From NCBI RefSeq assembly GCF_002860255.1, contig NZ_PGVE01000064.1:227887-291886 (forward strand): a DNA stretch of 64,000 nucleotides. Direction: 5' to 3'. The DNA is from Neobacillus cucumis. GTDB lineage: Bacteria > Bacillota > Bacilli > Bacillales > Cytobacillaceae. How positions within the stretch are numbered: position 1 is the stretch's first letter; each line of letters starts with the position of its first letter. Below the pieces are notes generated by a model that worked only from the letters and a program-made list of their open reading frames with translations, was not told the DNA's origin and searched no databases. The translations under genes and the position numbers were made by a program. Shown piece after piece: positions 16,617-25,383 of this stretch.

Positions 16617-18620
16617 TTAAACCAATCCAAACCATTTTCCACCTTGATAAATAATCAAGGATAACACATAGGCAATTACGAACGCATAAATCATTGAAAA
16701 AGCAGTCCATTTTTTTGAACCAGTTTCCTTATAAATGGTTGCCGTTGTAGCCAAACAAGGTATATACAATAAGATAAATACCATGAAGCTATAAGCTGAA
16801 AGCGGAGTGTAGTAATTAGCCAATAACCCTTGAAGGCTTGCATCATTTGGAACAAAATAAATAATATTCATTGTTGAAATAATTGCTTCTTTTGCCAAGA
16901 AGCCTGTTATTAAAGAAGCAGTTGCCTGCCATGTTCCAAACCCTATCGGATCAAAAATCGGTGCAATAACATTACCAATTGCAGCTAAAAAACTATCATC
17001 CATATTAACTTTTAAGCCATGCGGCCCTGCATAAGATAACAGCCAAATAAAAACGGAACCTGCAAAGATAAATGTTCCTGCCTTTCTAATAAAACCCTTT
17101 CCTTTATCCCATGTACTTCTCCATAATGATTGAAATTGTGGAAGTCTGTATGGAGGAAGTTCAATAACAAATAAAGATGTTTCTGATTTTAATAAGGTTT
17201 TAGAAAATAGCTTTGCTAAAGTTAAGGCCACCACAATTCCTAACACGTATAGACTTAGAACAACAAATGCTTTATGGGCTGCAAAGAAGGCTCCCACAAA
17301 TAAGGCATAAACTGGTAAACGTGCCGAGCAGGACATTAATGGTGTTAAAAGTATGGTTAAGAGTCTCTCCCGTGGTGTTTCAATTGTTCTAGCAGCCATG
17401 ATCCCTGGGACATTGCAGCCAAAGCCAATCATCATCGGTATAAACGCTTTTCCATTTAACCCTACTGATTCCATAATGCGGTCCATTACAAGGGCTACTC
17501 GAGCCATGTAACCGGAGTCCTCTAATAAAGAGATAAAGAAGAAAAGAATAAAGATTTGCGGTACAAACACAAGTACTCCGCCAACCCCTGCGACTAGCCC
17601 TTCGATAATTAAAGCATGAATAAAATCTGAAGCATGAATGGCGCTTAAGACGGCTTCAAACCCAGTAGTGACTGGTCCGGTTAAAAAGGCATCCAGAGCA
17701 TCTGATAAGGGTGTCCCCAGCCAATCAAATGTCAGCATAAACATGAAATACATCAGTAAAAGAAAGATTGGCATCCCTAAGAATCGATTCGTTACAATGC
17801 TGTCAATTTTCTCAGAGAGTGGTATAACTGAGTTACTTTTGCTGGCTACTTCCGCAACAACCTTTTCTATCACTTCTTTCCTTTTTAAATAAATAAAATT
17901 GGAAAGTGATTTTCCATTCAATCGTGCTTGGAGTTTGTTTTCTAAGTTATTTACGATATCCTTTATACTCTGAGGATTCGCAATACTGTAAACATAGTTT
18001 TGAACATATTGATTTCCTTCAAGAAACTGTATGGCAAGAAATCTTGTAGAATGGGCTGTCTTACCTGAAATTTCCCCGGTTATTGCTAAAATTGCCTCTT
18101 CTGCCTCTTTGCCATAATAGACAAGGTGCTTGTTCGCAGGCTGAATGGATTTTGTAGAAATGACATCAACAAGCTTGTCACAACCTTTTCCGCTTCGAGC
18201 GACCACAGGGACAACAGGAACACCTAGAAGTTTTGCCAGCTTCTCTACATTAATATGAATCCCGCGTTTCTTCGCAACATCAATCATATTTAAGCCTATT
18301 AGAGCGGGTTTCTCAAACTCTAACAATTGAAGAGTCAAATGTAAATTACGTTCTAATTGTGAAGCATCTAAGATATTTAATAATCGATCAACAGATTCAT
18401 TTAAAAAAAACGAAGTGACAACACCTTCATCCTTGGATAAGGGATTTAGTGTGTATACTCCAGGTAAATCTATTAATTGTCCAATATTATTCTTGAAAAC
18501 TCCTACTTTCTTTTCAACTGTCACACCGCTCCAGTTACCAACATACTCATAGGAACCTGTTAGATTATTAAACAATGAAGTTTTCCCGGTATTAGGATTT
18601 CCGATTAGAGCGATTTCCAT
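16617..18620 (-). CDS. feoB: Ferrous iron transporter FeoB
   Basis: This 667-residue transporter has an N-terminal G domain (G1 GNPNTGKTS at residues 7-15, G2 region TVEKKVG, G3 DLPGVY, G4 NMID) and a C-terminal multi-helix membrane domain with the Gate motifs around GCNVPGIMAARTIETPRERLLT and PLMSCSARLPVYALFV. It imports Fe2+ across the cytoplasmic membrane. The ATG overlaps the feoA stop (TAATG). A Fur box lies upstream of feoA, so the operon should be induced by iron starvation. Confidence 0.96.
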   Translation of the reverse strand: MEIALIGNPNTGKTSLFNNLTGSYEYVGNWSGVTVEKKVGVFKNNIGQLIDLPGVYTLNPLSKDEGVVTSFFLNESVDRLLNILDASQLERNLHLTLQLLEFEKPALIGLNMIDVAKKRGIHINVEKLAKLLGVPVVPVVARSGKGCDKLVDVISTKSIQPANKHLVYYGKEAEEAILAITGEISGKTAHSTRFLAIQFLEGNQYVQNYVYSIANPQSIKDIVNNLENKLQARLNGKSLSNFIYLKRKEVIEKVVAEVASKSNSVIPLSEKIDSIVTNRFLGMPIFLLLMYFMFMLTFDWLGTPLSDALDAFLTGPVTTGFEAVLSAIHASDFIHALIIEGLVAGVGGVLVFVPQIFILFFFISLLEDSGYMARVALVMDRIMESVGLNGKAFIPMMIGFGCNVPGIMAARTIETPRERLLTILLTPLMSCSARLPVYALFVGAFFAAHKAFVVLSLYVLGIVVALTLAKLFSKTLLKSETSLFVIELPPYRLPQFQSLWRSTWDKGKGFIRKAGTFIFAGSVFIWLLSYAGPHGLKVNMDDSFLAAIGNVIAPIFDPIGFGTWQATASLITGFLAKEAIISTMNIIYFVPNDASLQGLLANYYTPLSAYSFMVFILLYIPCLATTATIYKETGSKKWTAFSMIYAFVIAYVLSLIIYQGGKWFGLV

Positions 18621-18844
18621 TATATTCTCTCCACTTCAATCTGAACTGCTTCTTTGCGTCGAATACCAACACATTGACCGCATGATTCGATCATAATTGG
18701 GCCCCCAAACGGCATGACACATTTTACACAAACCTCAGATCCCTCTGTAATTCCAAGATCAAGCAGTCGTCTTTGAACGAGGTGACCAACATGAGATATA
18801 TCTATAATTTTCCCTTTATCTCCAGCTTTTAAAGATCCAAACAT
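18620..18844 (-). CDS. feoA: Ferrous iron transport accessory protein FeoA
   Basis: This is a 74-residue SH3-like protein with the FeoA core: GSLKAGDKGKI at the start, RRLLDLGITEGSEV in the middle and the C-terminal IRRKEAVQIEVERI. It is thought to bind FeoB and regulate transport. The ATG at 18844 is placed after AGGGTGAT; an upstream GTG overlaps that site. It is the first gene of the feoA-feoB-Cys-rich operon, behind a Fur box. Confidence 0.93.
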   Translation of the reverse strand: MFGSLKAGDKGKIIDISHVGHLVQRRLLDLGITEGSEVCVKCVMPFGGPIMIESCGQCVGIRRKEAVQIEVERI

Positions 18845-18868
18845 GTATATCACCCTATCTATGTTAAT

Positions 18869-18883
18869 TGAGAATGATTATCT
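18869..18883 (-). promoter_or_regulatory. Fur box of the feo operon
   Basis: TGAGAATGATTATCT differs from the 7-1-7 Fur consensus TGATAATNATTATCA at two positions. It is 25-39 bp upstream of the feoA start codon, where Fur would block transcription when iron is plentiful. Confidence 0.75.
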
Positions 18884-19075
18884 TTCTAATTGTATTTTAA
18901 CACTTTTTTGAGTTAAGAAGCATAATAAATTTGACAAAAGTTCGAAAAAACATAGATAATTAACAACATTTACCAAGATAAAATATATATTTTCTTTCAT
19001 TTAAAAAAGGATTTTTAAATTCATCATCGAATTAACATGATATTCAGTTTGGTTAAAACCATAGGAGGAAACAAC

Positions 19076-20230
19076 ATGTTTACGGGAGAACAAACGGACT
19101 TAATCGCCTTTTTTGCAAATAACAAAGAGCAATTAGTTCAAGAATGGGAGAATGCAATCATGATTTACCAAGGTGATCCCTTTAAAGGTAAAATTCGTGA
19201 AAATGGAGAAGCTCTTTTAAATGTCATTCTAACTATGCATAGTAAATCAAAAGAAGAATTATTAACTATTATTGAAAAAATCGCCATAGATATTTCAGAG
19301 GAACGAGTAATGGCAGACATTAACATTGGTGATTTTGTCTACAATGTCAATATTGGAAGAACTATATTATATAGTTTTTTAAGTAAAACGGGGCTTACTT
19401 GGTCCGAATTACAGAAGTCCATTAATGATATTAATTTTTGCTTCGATAAATTTTTATATTTTGCTGTATCCCATTACTCTGAAGCAAAAAATAAAATTAT
19501 TGAAGAAAAGACAATGTTTATTGACTCAACCCATCAAGATCGCCTAACACTTCTCGGCCAAATGACCTCAAGCTTTATTCATGAATTTAGAAACCCACTA
19601 ACATCTGTGCAAGGATTTATTCAATTACTTAAAGCTGATTATCCAAATATGAGATATTTAGACATTATCTCGAGTGAATTAGATCAGCTTAATTTTCGCA
19701 TTTCACAGTTTTTGTTACTTTCAAAAAAAGAGCTGATCGGAAAAGAAAAGGTATTCTTCAAATTAAATTATCTTATAGATGAAGTCTTAAATTTTCTTTA
19801 TCCAAGTATTTTGGACGGTAAAGTTAAAATTCAAAATAATTTAAGTGATGATTTTACCTTAAATGGTTATGCGGATGAAATCAGGCAGGTCTTTATTAAT
19901 ATCATATTTAATGCCATTGATGTTCTGAATCACCATGAAGTCCCAAATCCTACAATCGAAATACACAGTTCATTAGAAGATAATGAAACTATTAAAATCA
20001 GTATTTCGAATAATGGTCCTGTTATTCCAGTTGAAATGCATAAAACCATTTTTGAACCTTTTTTCACTACAAAAAAACTAGGAACTGGCCTTGGCTTGTT
20101 TGTATGTAAAGAAATTATTGAAAAACATAAAGGTGAATTAACCTGTGACTCGTCTCGCGATAAAACAACTTTCTCCATATATTTACCAGTAGCTTTAGAA
20201 GCTGATGAAGAGCAAGAGGAAAATCTATAG
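19076..20230 (+). CDS. Sensor histidine kinase
   Basis: This 384-residue kinase lacks obvious membrane helices. Residues 1-140 form an alpha-helical N-terminal region resembling the HisK_N-type sensor domains of Bacillus kinases; the phosphoacceptor is H169 in HEFRNPLTS, with Asn279 in the N-box (INIIFNAIDVL) and the glycine boxes SNNGPVI and GTGLGLFVCKE (about 336-346). The ATG at 19076 follows AGGAGG. No response regulator is adjacent, as is usual for orphan kinases feeding the sporulation phosphorelay; that role is only a suggestion. A terminator follows. Confidence 0.85.
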   Translation: MFTGEQTDLIAFFANNKEQLVQEWENAIMIYQGDPFKGKIRENGEALLNVILTMHSKSKEELLTIIEKIAIDISEERVMADINIGDFVYNVNIGRTILYSFLSKTGLTWSELQKSINDINFCFDKFLYFAVSHYSEAKNKIIEEKTMFIDSTHQDRLTLLGQMTSSFIHEFRNPLTSVQGFIQLLKADYPNMRYLDIISSELDQLNFRISQFLLLSKKELIGKEKVFFKLNYLIDEVLNFLYPSILDGKVKIQNNLSDDFTLNGYADEIRQVFINIIFNAIDVLNHHEVPNPTIEIHSSLEDNETIKISISNNGPVIPVEMHKTIFEPFFTTKKLGTGLGLFVCKEIIEKHKGELTCDSSRDKTTFSIYLPVALEADEEQEENL

Positions 20231-20241
20231 AAGAAACCTTT

Positions 20242-20273
20242 AATCCCACTTTATTAAAAAGGAGGGATTTTTT
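20242..20273 (+). terminator. Terminator of the sensor kinase gene
   Basis: AATCCC/GGGATT (20242-20247, 20264-20269), with an AT-rich interior and a following T run. Confidence 0.6.
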
Positions 20274-20347
20274 CTTTAATTTGATTTCCCCCTCAGGCCT
20301 ATTATGCATATGATGTACCAAAAACTGATCATCAGGAGAATAGGCCT

Positions 20348-20899
20348 ATGTTTACATTAAAAGTAGACCATGAAATCGAGCTTCAGTTATTTCAGCGGCA
20401 TCAAGCATTCATGCTATTTCAACTTATAGAGGAAAATCGAGAACATTTACGGGAATGGATGCCATGGGTGGATAATATGACCACTCCCTTTCAAATTGAA
20501 ACTATTATTCCCGTATGGCTTAACCAATTTGCTGAAAAAAGCGGCATGAATGTAGGAATTTTTTATCGTGGTGAGCTGGTTGGTTCCTTAGGATTGCATC
20601 AAATTGATTGGTACAACAGGATGGCAAGTATTGGTTACTATTTAGCCAAGAAAGCTGAAGGTCACGGAATTATTACCAGGTCAGTGAAAGCCCTGCTAAA
20701 TTATTGTTTTTATCAATTAGGATTAAACAGAATTGAAATACGCTGCGGAGTAAAAAATGTTAAAAGCCGTGCCATTCCAGAGAGGCTAAGGTTTGTCAAA
20801 GAAGGTATCGCTCGGGATGGTGAACATTTAAATGGGCGTTTCCATGACCTTTTTATTTATAGCATGCTGGCACGGGAATGGAATCACCTAAACAGTTAA
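20348..20899 (+). CDS. GNAT acetyltransferase, RimJ/RimL type
   Basis: This 183-residue protein has the RimJ/RimL-like N-terminus (ENREHLREWMPWVDN) and the acetyl-CoA binding region (IGYYLAKKAEGHGIITRSVKALLNYCF), then NRIEIRCGVKNVKSRAIPERLRF, the classic motif B of these enzymes. It resembles the ribosomal-protein-serine acetyltransferases of Bacillus (YdaF-like). The acceptor cannot be read from sequence. The gene stands alone between two terminators. Confidence 0.88.
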   Translation: MFTLKVDHEIELQLFQRHQAFMLFQLIEENREHLREWMPWVDNMTTPFQIETIIPVWLNQFAEKSGMNVGIFYRGELVGSLGLHQIDWYNRMASIGYYLAKKAEGHGIITRSVKALLNYCFYQLGLNRIEIRCGVKNVKSRAIPERLRFVKEGIARDGEHLNGRFHDLFIYSMLAREWNHLNS

Positions 20900-20910
20900 A
20901 ATTAACATTG

Positions 20911-20931
20911 GCGGCCAAAGGCTGCTTTTTT
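20911..20931 (+). terminator. Terminator of the acetyltransferase gene
   Basis: GCGGCC-AAA-GGCTGC (20911-20925), followed by TTTTTT. Confidence 0.7.
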
Positions 20932-21056
20932 GTTTTAATCCTTCCTTAGTTTGATAATAAAGAGCATTTTTTGAAATAATAAAGACAATTTTGAAGTTAG
21001 TTAAACTTAGAAAGTCGATTACTGGGAATAATGTTTACATAGAGTAAAAACTAAGT

Positions 21057-21090
21057 GAGGTGGCATACCTTACCTTTTGTAAGGTACTAA
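21057..21090 (+). promoter_or_regulatory. Hairpin between Shine-Dalgarno and start codon (first transporter)
   Basis: The SD GAGGTGG (21057-21063) is followed by a perfect 8-bp stem TACCTTAC/GTAAGGTA (21066-21073, 21079-21086) with a 5-nt loop, then CTAA and the ATG at 21091. Linear spacing is 27 nt, but folding the hairpin brings SD and ATG to about 6 nt. The second transporter gene has the same arrangement. Confidence 0.6.
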
Positions 21091-22401
21091 ATGATTTGGA
21101 TGAACGTTCTTATTATTGCATTCCTAGTTACCTTTACTGCATTTTTTGTTGCATCAGAATTCGCCATGGTAAAGGTACGGACGACCAGAATAGACCAATT
21201 AATTTTAGAAGGTAACCCAAAAGCTGAAGCAGCAAAAAAAGTAATTTCTAACTTAGACGGTTATTTATCAGCAACACAGGTAGGAATTACAATTACATCC
21301 TTAATCCTTGGCTGGTTAGGCGAACCTACAATCCGTACCGTATTACAACCAATTTTTGTGTGGATTCAAATACCACTATCATTAAAACAAATTATCTCAT
21401 TTATTCTTGCATTTGCCATTATTACTTTTTTTAACGTAGTCATTGGTGAATTAGCACCAAAAACATTTGCAATTCAAAGATCAGAACAAATTATTATGCT
21501 TTTTGCAAAACCACTGATTCTGTTTTACAGGCTGATGTATCCTTTTATATGGATTCTTAACCGCTCCGCGCGGTTTGTTACAGGACTTTTCGGAATTAAA
21601 CCAACTTCCGAGCAAGAGATTGTTTTGTCCGAAGAAGAATTGCGGATGATTCTATCCCAAAGCTATGAAAGCGGGGAAATTAATCATTCGGAGTACAGTT
21701 ACATGAATAATATTTTTGAATTTGATGATCGAATCGCTAAGGAAATTATGGTTCCAAGAACGGAAGTAGTTACATTATCCAAAGATTCGGCAATGGAGGA
21801 AATTCTCGAAATTGTCCGTGAGGAAAAATATACACGCTACCCCCTGATTGACGGAGATAAAGATAATATCCTTGGGGTAGTGAATATTAAAGAAGTTCTA
21901 ACCGATTGTATACAACAAAAATGTACAGGAGAACAACCCCTGCTTCCTTATGTAAAACCAGTTATTCATGTTATTGAAAGCATACCTATTCAGGAGTTAT
22001 TGGTAAAATTACAGAAAAACCGCTCCCACATGGCTGTCCTATCAGATGAATATGGTGGGACGGCAGGAATTGTTACCGTTGAAGATATTCTTGAGGAAAT
22101 TGTTGGTGAGATTCGTGATGAGTTTGATTTAGATGAACTTCCACTTATCCAGAAAAAAGGAGAAAATCATTTTATTTTGGATGGCAAAGTCCTAATTGGT
22201 GAGGTAAATGATCTCCTTGGAACCACACTTGAAGAGGAGGAAGTTGATACAATTGGAGGATGGTTTTTAACACAAAAGTTTGATGTTAAAAAGGGTGATA
22301 CGATTGAAAAGGAAGGATTCACCTTTCAAATATTAGAAAACGAGGGTCATCATATCTTATATATTGAGGTAAGTAAGGCTAGTAACAGCGCTCCCGAGTA
22401 A
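21091..22401 (+). CDS. HlyC/CorC (CNNM) transporter, MpfA/YhdP type
   Basis: This 436-residue protein starts with a four-helix CNNM/DUF21 membrane domain (VASEFAMVKVRTTRIDQLI, TQVGITITSLILGWLGEP, GELAPKTFAIQ), continues with two CBS domains (about 205-330; IMVPRTEVV, DEYGGTAGIVTVEDILEEIVGEIRDE) and ends with a CorC/HlyC domain. B. subtilis YhdP (MpfA) of this family protects against high magnesium and is thought to export Mg2+. A paralogue lies 650 bp downstream with a MerR gene between, as I recall for yhdP-yhdQ-yhdT. The start lies unusually far from its SD, across a hairpin. Confidence 0.9.
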   Translation: MIWMNVLIIAFLVTFTAFFVASEFAMVKVRTTRIDQLILEGNPKAEAAKKVISNLDGYLSATQVGITITSLILGWLGEPTIRTVLQPIFVWIQIPLSLKQIISFILAFAIITFFNVVIGELAPKTFAIQRSEQIIMLFAKPLILFYRLMYPFIWILNRSARFVTGLFGIKPTSEQEIVLSEEELRMILSQSYESGEINHSEYSYMNNIFEFDDRIAKEIMVPRTEVVTLSKDSAMEEILEIVREEKYTRYPLIDGDKDNILGVVNIKEVLTDCIQQKCTGEQPLLPYVKPVIHVIESIPIQELLVKLQKNRSHMAVLSDEYGGTAGIVTVEDILEEIVGEIRDEFDLDELPLIQKKGENHFILDGKVLIGEVNDLLGTTLEEEEVDTIGGWFLTQKFDVKKGDTIEKEGFTFQILENEGHHILYIEVSKASNSAPE

Positions 22402-22413
22402 TGGAGCGCTTTT
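22387..22413 (+). terminator. Terminator of the first CNNM gene
   Basis: AGCGCTCC/GGAGCGCT (22387-22394, 22403-22410) overlaps the stop codon and is followed by TTT. Confidence 0.7.
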
Positions 22414-22572
22414 CATCATATTAAGTTTTTGTAATTTTTAGATTTTGATACTCATACTTACTGTGTTTCTCCATAAAATATGAGTATCAAGTACTATCTA
22501 AAGTAGAACGTTTGACTGTACGGTTTAAATTATTTATAATTATTATTAATTTTTAAATGTAGAGGTGGTAAG

Positions 22573-22991
22573 ATGGGGCTGTCTATCGAATTGGAGAATT
22601 AGCAGAAATAGCGCATATGTCAAAACGAACAATTGACTACTATACGTCTATTGGCTTATTAGTGGCAGAACGTTCCAAAGCAAATTACCGTATATACTCT
22701 GACGAAGCATTGGATGATTTAAAATTTATTGAAGAATGTAAAAATCTGCACTTTCCATTAGACGAGATTAAAAGAAAACTAGAAATGCGCAAAGCAAAAA
22801 ACCTTCGTGACTCAGAAGTTGAAAAACATGTTAGTGCTGTAACACAGCAAATGAAACAGCTGCATAACGACCTGTTTGATCTCATTCCTATCTTAGAAAA
22901 ATTGGATGAGGAACAGAAAGAAATGCTGACTCTAAACTTAAGTCTGCTGCGAACAGCTCTCATGAAATCACTTTTAAGTGTTACGACTTAA
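22573..22991 (+). CDS. MerR-family regulator with an apparent N-terminal frameshift
   Basis: The MerR winged-helix begins YRIGELAEIAHMSKRTIDYY, followed by TSIGLL...YRIYSDEAL and a C-terminal coiled coil. The ATG at 22573, with AGAGGTGG ahead of it, is one base out of frame with YRIG: the sequence reads ATGGGGCTGTC where one more G would give MGAVYRIGEL. So either a G is missing from a homopolymer (sequencing error or mutation), or translation starts at the internal ATG 22617 and yields a 124-residue protein without the first helix. No metal-binding cysteines of CueR type are visible. It sits between two Mg-type transporter genes it may regulate. Confidence 0.7.
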
Positions 22992-23007
22992 TTTTTTTTT
23001 AAAAACT

Positions 23008-23053
23008 GGGAGGTGACTCCTTACCCGTCTTACAACGGGATAAGGGAACTTAT
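23008..23053 (+). promoter_or_regulatory. Hairpin between Shine-Dalgarno and start codon (second transporter)
   Basis: The SD GGGAGGTGAC (23008-23017) abuts a stem CCTTA-CCCG/CGGG-A-TAAGG (23019-23027, 23036-23045) with one bulged A and an 8-nt loop; the TTG start at 23054 follows 8 nt later. The GAGGTGRC...CCTTAC sequence is shared with the first transporter, while loop and lower-stem bases differ. Confidence 0.6.
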
Positions 23054-24406
23054 TTGGACATATTTAACTTGGTTATTATAGCCATTTTAATTGCCTTAAC
23101 TGCATTTTTTGTAACTTCCGAATTTGCGATTGTTAAAATCAGGAGTTCAAGAATTGATCAGTTAATTGAAGAAGGAAATTCGAGGGCTATTTCCGCAAAA
23201 AAAGTGATATCAAACTTAGATGAATATCTATCTGCTTGTCAACTGGGTATAACCATAACTGCCTTGGGATTAGGTTGGATTGGGGAATCGACAATCGAGC
23301 ATATGCTTAGCCCACTTTTCCTAAAATTGAACTTGCCTGAGAGCGCAACGCAAATATTTTCAGTTGGGATTGCATTTGCGACCATTACTTTCCTTCATGT
23401 TGTGGTTGGGGAGCTAGCACCTAAAACTCTTGCTATTCAAAAGGCAGAATTGATTACCTTAGTCATGTCACGACCCTTAATCTTATTTTATAAGATTATG
23501 TACCCTTTTATTTGGGTACTAAATGGGTCTGCACGGATTGTTTCTAGTCTTTTCGGGTTAAAGCCGGTATCGGAAAATGAAATTGCCCATTCGGAGGAAG
23601 AACTTCGAATTATCCTATCTGAAAGCTATAAAAGTGGCGAAATTAACCAATCAGAGTTTAAGTATGTAAATAAAATTTTTGAATTTGACAATCGGATTGC
23701 CAAGGAAATCATGGTACCTCGAACAGAGATGGTTTCCTTATCAAAGGACGATTCATTAGAAACCTTTCTTCAAGTCTTACGGGAAGAAAAATTTACAAGA
23801 TATCCTGTCATTGATGGCGATAAAGATCATATTATTGGTTTAATCAATATCAAGGAAATCATGACTGATTTAATAGGCAATGAAAATCTTTCATCACAAA
23901 CTATTGAAAACTTTACTCGGCCTATTATTAGAGTAATAGAAACGATTCCTATACATGATTTATTGGTTAAGATGCAAAAGGATCGTGTTCATATGGCGGT
24001 CTTAATGGATGAATATGGTGGAACATCGGGACTTGTTACGGTTGAGGATATCCTCGAGGAAATTGTTGGTGAAATTCGGGATGAATTTGATATGGATGAA
24101 ATTTCAGAGATCCGCAAGATTAAGGAAAATCATTACATCATCGATTCAAAAGTTTTAGTGAGTGAAATTAATGATTTACTAGGCGTGGAAATTGATGATG
24201 AAGATGTCGATACAATTGGCGGTTGGATTCTTACCGAAAATTATGAGGCTAAAGAAGGCGACATCATCCTTCATGATTCATTTACCTTTAAAATTCTTGA
24301 TATGGAAGAGCATCATATAAAGTATATTGAGGTAACTAAAAATGCAAGTAATGACGAAGCCAGCGCTCCACAAGTTTCAGTAACTAAATCAGAAGTCCTT
24401 TCATAG
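23054..24406 (+). CDS. HlyC/CorC (CNNM) transporter, MpfA/YhdP paralogue
   Basis: This 450-residue protein has the same architecture as the first transporter: a CNNM membrane domain (VTSEFAIVKIRSSRIDQLI, CQLGITITALGLGWIGES, GELAPKTLAIQ), paired CBS domains (IMVPRTEMV, DEYGGTSGLVTVEDILEEIVGEIRDE) and a CorC/HlyC C-terminus. The start is TTG (MDIFNLV). Identity with the first copy is high by eye, so they probably arose by duplication and may differ in expression rather than chemistry. Mg2+ or Co2+ efflux is the likely role. Confidence 0.9.
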   Translation: MDIFNLVIIAILIALTAFFVTSEFAIVKIRSSRIDQLIEEGNSRAISAKKVISNLDEYLSACQLGITITALGLGWIGESTIEHMLSPLFLKLNLPESATQIFSVGIAFATITFLHVVVGELAPKTLAIQKAELITLVMSRPLILFYKIMYPFIWVLNGSARIVSSLFGLKPVSENEIAHSEEELRIILSESYKSGEINQSEFKYVNKIFEFDNRIAKEIMVPRTEMVSLSKDDSLETFLQVLREEKFTRYPVIDGDKDHIIGLINIKEIMTDLIGNENLSSQTIENFTRPIIRVIETIPIHDLLVKMQKDRVHMAVLMDEYGGTSGLVTVEDILEEIVGEIRDEFDMDEISEIRKIKENHYIIDSKVLVSEINDLLGVEIDDEDVDTIGGWILTENYEAKEGDIILHDSFTFKILDMEEHHIKYIEVTKNASNDEASAPQVSVTKSEVLS

Positions 24407-24411
24407 AGATG

Positions 24412-24446
24412 ATAGACCGGTCCTACCGGTCTATTTTTATTTTTCA
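24412..24446 (+). terminator. Terminator of the second CNNM gene
   Basis: ATAGACCGG/CCGGTCTAT (24412-24420, 24426-24434), followed by a T-rich tract. Confidence 0.85.
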
Positions 24447-24450
24447 TTAG

Positions 24451-24479
24451 AAAAATAAAAGACTGTACGGATAACAGTC
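24451..24479 (-). terminator. Terminator of the coiled-coil gene
   Basis: On the minus strand GACTGT/ACAGTC (24474-24479 with 24461-24466) is followed by TTTTATTTTT. Confidence 0.65.
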
Positions 24480-24490
24480 TCAGGAATAAA

Positions 24491-24787
24491 TTATATATTT
24501 TTTGAAATAATCATTTCTTCTTCTAACTTCGCTATTTTAACTAAATGTGAGTCAAGACGGCGATTTATTTGCTGAAGTTTATTATTATGAGTCTCCTCAA
24601 TCCGCTGAAGTGAATCTTTAATATCGGATAGATCAATCTGGTTTACCTCTACCCTATGTTCGATACTGTCCATTTTTTCTAACCTCGAGAGCCTTTTTTC
24701 AATGGTTTCTAATGTCGCATTAAATGTTTGAATTAAATCTTTTAATTCCAGTTCGTTTTCTGTTAATTTTCCTAATTCCTTATCCAT
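24491..24787 (-). CDS. Small coiled-coil protein
   Basis: This 98-residue protein is nearly all heptad-like: ELELKDLIQTFNATLETIEKRLSRLEKM, then NQIDLSDIKDSLQRIEE and INRRLDSHLVKIAKLEEEM. No signal peptide or membrane helix is present. GGAGGATGTTCA precedes the ATG and a terminator follows, so it looks like a real single-gene unit. I recognise no named family; structural or adaptor roles are possible. Confidence 0.65.
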   Translation of the reverse strand: MDKELGKLTENELELKDLIQTFNATLETIEKRLSRLEKMDSIEHRVEVNQIDLSDIKDSLQRIEETHNNKLQQINRRLDSHLVKIAKLEEEMIISKNI

Positions 24788-25010
24788 TGAACATCCTCCC
24801 TTCTTTGGTGTCTTTATTTTATCACGGTTTTCACTATTAATATGTTACAAAAACAGCACATTCGTAATCAATACAATTAAGTAATACTCTTCATTTCTTC
24901 GCAATGATTCCAAAAAATGAACATTTTTCTAATAAGCCTTTTACTGTGAATATTATCACATTCAATTCATTTCAAAAATTATATTCTTACATTATAAGGA
25001 GAGAGGATTT

Positions 25011-25056
25011 TATGTTTATTTAATGTTCATTTCTTTCTTATGGTCCATGATTAAAT
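25011..25056 (+). other. Mini-ORF pair in the leader of the HesB-like gene
   Basis: AAGGAGAGAGG is followed by ATG TTT ATT TAA (a three-codon frame), whose stop overlaps the ATG of an 11-codon frame encoding MFISFLWSMIK. The HesB-like protein downstream begins MFISIDEK. The three MFI starts in a row look like duplicated start regions or a small upstream-ORF leader. Confidence 0.3.
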
Positions 25057-25076
25057 AAAAAGGTTGGTGGTTAGGG

Positions 25077-25382
25077 ATGTTCATATCGATCGATGAAAAA
25101 GCGGCATCATGGTTCACAAAAGAATTTGAAGTTATTAAACCAATTAGTATTCGCCTATTTCCTCAATATGCAGGCTTTGGAGAAAAGAATAAAGGTTTTA
25201 GTCTAGCTTTTTCGGCTGAACAGCCTGCAAATGCCAGTTATACGCAAGAAATGAACGGAATTACCTTTTATGTAGAAGGAAATGATATTTGGTTTTTTGA
25301 AGACATCGAGACCTATTTATCATTTGACGAAGGAATAGCTGAAATTCAAATTACTTATAAGGAAGCCTCAATTATTCATTAA
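25077..25382 (+). CDS. HesB/IscA-like protein (YneR type)
   Basis: This 101-residue protein has the layout of HesB-like YneR proteins: FISIDEKAASWFTKEF at the start, IRLFPQYAGFG, and the C-terminal GITFYVEGNDIWFFEDIETYLSFDE. The three conserved cysteines of true IscA/SufA scaffolds are absent, so it is unlikely to assemble an Fe-S cluster in the usual way. It is a single gene ended by a strong bidirectional terminator. Confidence 0.8.
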   Translation: MFISIDEKAASWFTKEFEVIKPISIRLFPQYAGFGEKNKGFSLAFSAEQPANASYTQEMNGITFYVEGNDIWFFEDIETYLSFDEGIAEIQITYKEASIIH

Positions 25383-25383
25383 T

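Noticed and set aside
21060..21090. The first transporter palindrome as a MerR-type operator in a promoter with a 19-bp spacer
   Set aside because: It would place transcription start inside the coding region, and the same geometry does not fit the second copy at 23008-23054. Kept as an alternative only.
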